Assembly: GCF_014174375.1 (NCBI RefSeq) | Contig: NZ_JABEQE010000001.1 | Coordinates: 310,001 to 374,000 of the forward strand | Length of the DNA: 64,000 nt | DNA from: Gluconacetobacter asukensis | GTDB lineage: Bacteria > Pseudomonadota > Alphaproteobacteria > Acetobacterales > Acetobacteraceae | Reading direction: 5' to 3' | Shown here: in pieces, positions 61,040 through 64,000 of the stretch | Numbering within the stretch: the stretch's first letter is position 1 | How the letters are laid out: the number at the start of each line of letters is the position of its first letter | Position numbers and translations under genes: made by a program | Notes under the pieces: model-generated | What the model was told of the DNA's origin: nothing | Seen by the model: the letters and a program-made list of their open reading frames with translations, nothing else | Database searches by the model: none

Positions 61040-61625
61040 AGCATCTCCACTTTATTCCGGTTCATATCCTGCGGCGGTGAAGAAGTTGGCGCATTCGTCG
61101 GGAGTGAAAGCATCCAGGACTGATCCCGCGGCGTCCCATAAGGCTGTGACGGTTCTTGCTGCCTTGGCCCGTAAAAGGGCCTTGAGCTTGGCGAATGCCA
61201 TTTCGACCGGGTTGAAATCAGGACTATAGGGAGGCGGGAACATCAGCCGCGCACCGGCTTGCTCTATAGCCTTTCGCGCTCTCGGAATCATATGAGCGGG
61301 CAGATGGTCCAGCACGACGAGATCGCCCGGGCTCAGCGTTGGCACGAGAACGTGCTCGACATAGGCCTGTAAGGCACGACCGCGCAGGCGCACCACCCGT
61401 TCGCCGTTCTCGCGCTCACGCCGAAGCCATCGGATCGCCGTCGAAATCCCGATCCCGAACCGCTTCGCCACCGAACGGGCCGACCCGCCCGCTGCTCCGG
61501 CTTCCAGAACGCGCACCCGTAGATCGTCACTCAATGCTCGCGCCATCACCTTCTATGAAAATGGTGAATCACAATCCACGGTCCGCGTCACCCCGCACGA
61601 TTCATAGTTCAGTGGACGCTCTCTA
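61037..61625. mobile_element. internally deleted IS630-family element
   Basis: About 589 bp between TA dinucleotides, the usual IS630 target. Ends are similar: left CTAGAGCATCTCCACT, right (inward) CTAGAGAGCGTCCACT. It contains a shortened transposase on the minus strand. The left end coincides with the stop codon of the LpxL-like gene. Confidence 0.8.
61052..61549 (-). pseudogene. IS630-family transposase with internal deletion
   Basis: 165 codons, about half the usual IS630 transposase. The N-terminal HTH (ALSDDLRVRVLEAGAAGGSARSVAKRFGIGISTAIRWLRRE) is joined directly to the C-terminal half (LVVLDHLPAHM, then FPPPYSPDFNPVEMAFAKLK with the final Glu). The stretch with the first catalytic Asp and the linker is missing, so transposition activity is not expected without help in trans. 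Confidence 0.85.
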
Positions 61626-61825
61626 GCAGCGACATCGGTCTCGTCCCTGAGCGGCACCGTAATCTGGCAGGTCGGCAGGCCGACAACCCCGCCGCGTCGA
61701 TCAGGCGACGCTGGACGAAATCCTCCCATGTCAGGCCGCGCATCGCATCGATCGACACGATGCGCGGCGCACCGACGCACGAAAGACGTGCGCCGACTGG
61801 CCGGCGCACGTTCCTATGCAGGCTC
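61626..61825. other. short stretch between IS element and TonB receptor gene
   Basis: 200 bp. On the minus strand a fragment reads GLTWEDFVQRRLIDAAGL, resembling part of a beta-lactamase-fold serine hydrolase, and ends at the IS right edge; it may be the remnant of a gene cut by the element. A hairpin GTGCGCCG/CGGCGCAC (61790-61811 region) lies just past the receptor stop and may terminate that transcript. Confidence 0.4.
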
Positions 61826-64000
61826 TCAAAAATGGACCTGCGCCTTGAGGTACATATATCGTCCCGCATAGTCATACATGTCGGGCGAGGTGTTGTAGGA
61901 GCCGTTGGCATAGAAGTTCGGGTCGCGGCCGCCGATATTCTTCACGCCGGCGGTGATGCTGTAGCGGTCGCCATGATAGGTGACCATCACGTCATGATAG
62001 AAGGCCTGGTTCGTCTTCCACCATTCCGACACGCCCGGCCCGTAGGACGAGCTGGGATAGTAATTGAACCCGTCGATGAACCGCAGCATGTAGGTGAAGT
62101 CCCAGCGGCCGTGGCTGAACGTCGCCGTGCCGTTGGCAACCCATTTCGGCGGACCGGCGTCGGTGCCCAGATAGCTGATCAACGCCTGGCCATCCTGGCT
62201 CTGCTGCTTGTAGGACGTGACATCCTGGATGTCGGCCCCGAAGCGCAGCGAGTTCACGAAATCGATCGGCTGGTAGTAGCTGGCGTTGATGTCGATGCCG
62301 TCTTCGATGAAGGCGCCGGTATTCTCGTGCAGGCGAGACACCGGATAGAGCTGTCCATCTATATCGCGGCCATGCAGGATCGAGCAATAGCTGCTGGACA
62401 GGTTCGGACTCTCGTAGCACCCGTTCAATTCGGTCGGCAGCGACGGGTAGCCGATTGCCTCGGTGATGTGGGTGTGGAAATAATCGATCGTGGCGGTGAA
62501 GCCGGGCAGGAAGCGCGGTGTCACGATCGTGCCGATCGTATAGGTGCGTGAGAGTTCGGGCTGCAGTTCGGCATTGCCGCCAGTCTCGTATTTCAGCGAT
62601 CCATTGGTCTGCTTGAAGCTCGACGGATTCACGCCCTGCGCGCGGCAGTTGGCGATAATGGTCGACTGCACCCCGGCCGGATAGGTCGAGACATAGGCGC
62701 AGGGATCGCGTGTTCCCGTCAGGCTGACGACCTTGGCCCTGTACAGGTCCTGGATGGTCGGGGCACGGAAGCCGGTGGCGATGTTGGCACGGAAGCTGAT
62801 ATCGCTGGTCGGCGCATAGATCAGGCCGGCATGCCAGTTATAAGTCTGACCGAACGTGTCGTAATTCGAGAACCGGCCCGACACCTCGGCGGACAGCGCC
62901 TTGGCCATCGGCAGGTCCTTCAGCAGCGGAATGCTGAGTTCGCCGAACACTTCGGTGACGTTATAGCCGCCGCCCGTATTGCCACGGACCAGGTTGGAAT
63001 TGAGTCCCGCCGCATCTTCCCACGAGGAATGGAAATAGCCGTCGAGGCTGCGATGTTCCACGCCCAGGGCGATACCCAGCGGACCGTAGGGCAGCTTGGC
63101 GAGATGCTTGTTCGCGACGGTGAACTGCACGTCGCGCATCTCCTGCCCCGAGGGCTCGACATCGGTGAAGCCGATATAGTTCCGCGCCGCCTGGGACATC
63201 GTGCCGCTGAACGGATCCCACGACGCGCATCCCGCGATGCTGGAACACAGGTTGGGATCGTAATACCCCGTCGTTGATCCCGCGCCGCCGGTCTGGTGAA
63301 AGCCCAGAGCGTTTTCCATGTTGCGCCAGTTCACGTCTTCGCTCTCGCTGTAGCTCGTGGTGGTCTTGCCGTACGAGAAGAAGAAATCGTAAGTCCAGCC
63401 GTGGGTGCTCGGCAGGTCGCCCTTCGCGCCGCCGGTGAACTGGTAGTAGTTGACGCTGTCGTAGTCGTAGCGCCGGCCGAGATCGAACATGCGATCATAC
63501 AGCGCCACGTCCTCGCCGAAGGGATTCCCCGGCTCGCCGGCCGGCACCACCATCGCGCCCGAATTGCCCGTCAGCGTCGTGACGGGGGTCGCGATATACA
63601 TCGGCGTGCCGACGCTCTGCGTCTGGGTGTGGCTGTAATTCGCCGTCATATAGAGTTGCAGATGGGGGTTGACGTCGTAATGTCCGGTAACGGCCAGGGT
63701 CCCGACCTGCTGTTCGGAAATGATCTGGTTGTCCTGCGAATAATCGTAATTGTCGTTCCAGCTATAGGGGCTGTAGGTACCATCTCCGTTCGAGATCACG
63801 GATTGGGCCACGCCGTCACTGGACGCTGCCAGCGGCCGGCCGCCATTGACGGCGGCATAGACGGGCCGGGGTCCGTACTGCGATCCGAAATATTGCGGTT
63901 GGCCCGGCGGATTGTTGACCTTGGCTTCCTGCATCGCCCATTTGCGTTGATCCGCGGCCATGGGCGCCTGGTAGTTGTACGAACCTGCGATCGTGAAATT
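61826..64000 (-). CDS. TonB-dependent receptor, N-terminus beyond window edge
   Basis: 725 codons visible, open to the last base of the window. Barrel features are clear: NIATGFRAPTIQDLYRAK, the LQPELSRTYTIGTIVTP segment, alternating amphipathic strands throughout, and a final Phe (YMYLKAQVHF). The plug domain and signal peptide lie outside the window. Several cysteine-containing loops (NLCSSIAGCASW, GCYESPNLSSSYC) resemble surface loops. No transport partner is visible downstream; substrate unknown. Confidence 0.9.
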   Translation of the reverse strand, partial: NFTIAGSYNYQAPMAADQRKWAMQEAKVNNPPGQPQYFGSQYGPRPVYAAVNGGRPLAASSDGVAQSVISNGDGTYSPYSWNDNYDYSQDNQIISEQQVGTLAVTGHYDVNPHLQLYMTANYSHTQTQSVGTPMYIATPVTTLTGNSGAMVVPAGEPGNPFGEDVALYDRMFDLGRRYDYDSVNYYQFTGGAKGDLPSTHGWTYDFFFSYGKTTTSYSESEDVNWRNMENALGFHQTGGAGSTTGYYDPNLCSSIAGCASWDPFSGTMSQAARNYIGFTDVEPSGQEMRDVQFTVANKHLAKLPYGPLGIALGVEHRSLDGYFHSSWEDAAGLNSNLVRGNTGGGYNVTEVFGELSIPLLKDLPMAKALSAEVSGRFSNYDTFGQTYNWHAGLIYAPTSDISFRANIATGFRAPTIQDLYRAKVVSLTGTRDPCAYVSTYPAGVQSTIIANCRAQGVNPSSFKQTNGSLKYETGGNAELQPELSRTYTIGTIVTPRFLPGFTATIDYFHTHITEAIGYPSLPTELNGCYESPNLSSSYCSILHGRDIDGQLYPVSRLHENTGAFIEDGIDINASYYQPIDFVNSLRFGADIQDVTSYKQQSQDGQALISYLGTDAGPPKWVANGTATFSHGRWDFTYMLRFIDGFNYYPSSSYGPGVSEWWKTNQAFYHDVMVTYHGDRYSITAGVKNIGGRDPNFYANGSYNTSPDMYDYAGRYMYLKAQVHF

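Overview
The window looks like chromosome of a high-GC acetic-acid bacterium (Acetobacteraceae, Gluconacetobacter/Komagataeibacter type). The reasons are the GC-rich coding style, a GinI/GinR-like LuxI/LuxR pair, several TonB-dependent receptors, a 2-methylcitrate cluster with an ShrT/PrpR-type regulator, and an H1-like Lys/Ala/Pro-rich protein. The genus is inferred, not proven.

Layout. 1-14830: housekeeping and small genes, namely pyrD (cut by the window edge), fumC, an H1-like protein, the cobalamin nucleotide-loop genes cobU<>cobT-cobS, an SMR pump, a CHRD protein, a plsC-type acyltransferase, ghrA, dinB, two alpha/beta hydrolases (the second further on at 31215) and several very small proteins. 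14911-19644: a large membrane diguanylate cyclase with a propeller sensor, a TetR gene divergent from a membrane protein, and a YCII protein. 19790-31156 (minus strand): a tightly packed run zf-CHCC, polA, SCO1-like, two periplasmic peptide-binding proteins, dppC, dppB, dppD, dppF. A structured repeat sits between the binding proteins and the permeases. 31215-32426: lipoprotein hydrolase and tRNA-Arg(CCG).

32427-35372 is a small A+T-richer island. It is bounded by the tRNA-Arg 3' end and a 15-bp exact copy of that end. It carries a frameshifted XRE gene, a small hypothetical gene and the quorum-sensing genes luxR, luxI and two coupled small ORFs, with a dyad resembling a lux box between luxR and luxI. 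No integrase is inside. After it come a heptamer tandem repeat and two hypothetical genes.

36620-47300: iron-uptake region. A minus-strand operon (TonB receptor, DUF3325, DUF3649, PepSY membrane protein, second TonB receptor) and a separate plus-strand TonB receptor share similar Fur-like sites. An AAC(6')-like acetyltransferase and an Asp/Glu racemase lie between them. 47556-52064: an MFS pump, then an A+T-rich membrane-protein gene inserted next to an FAD oxidoreductase whose 3' end is duplicated on the far side of the insert, then phosphonoacetaldehyde hydrolase. 52169-54475: LysR regulator, panB, GNAT. 54570-59820: divergent regulator and prpD-prpC-prpB, with 53-bp inverted repeats flanking prpC-prpB. 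60095-64000: an LpxL-type acyltransferase whose stop codon lies at the edge of an internally deleted IS630 element, then a TonB receptor cut by the window end.

The most interesting signals are the quorum-sensing island at tRNA-Arg, the approximately 157-bp multi-branched repeat family whose copies differ by paired (compensatory) changes, the second island-like insertion at 48850-50110, and the SCO1-like protein with an altered metal site inside a peptide-transport operon.
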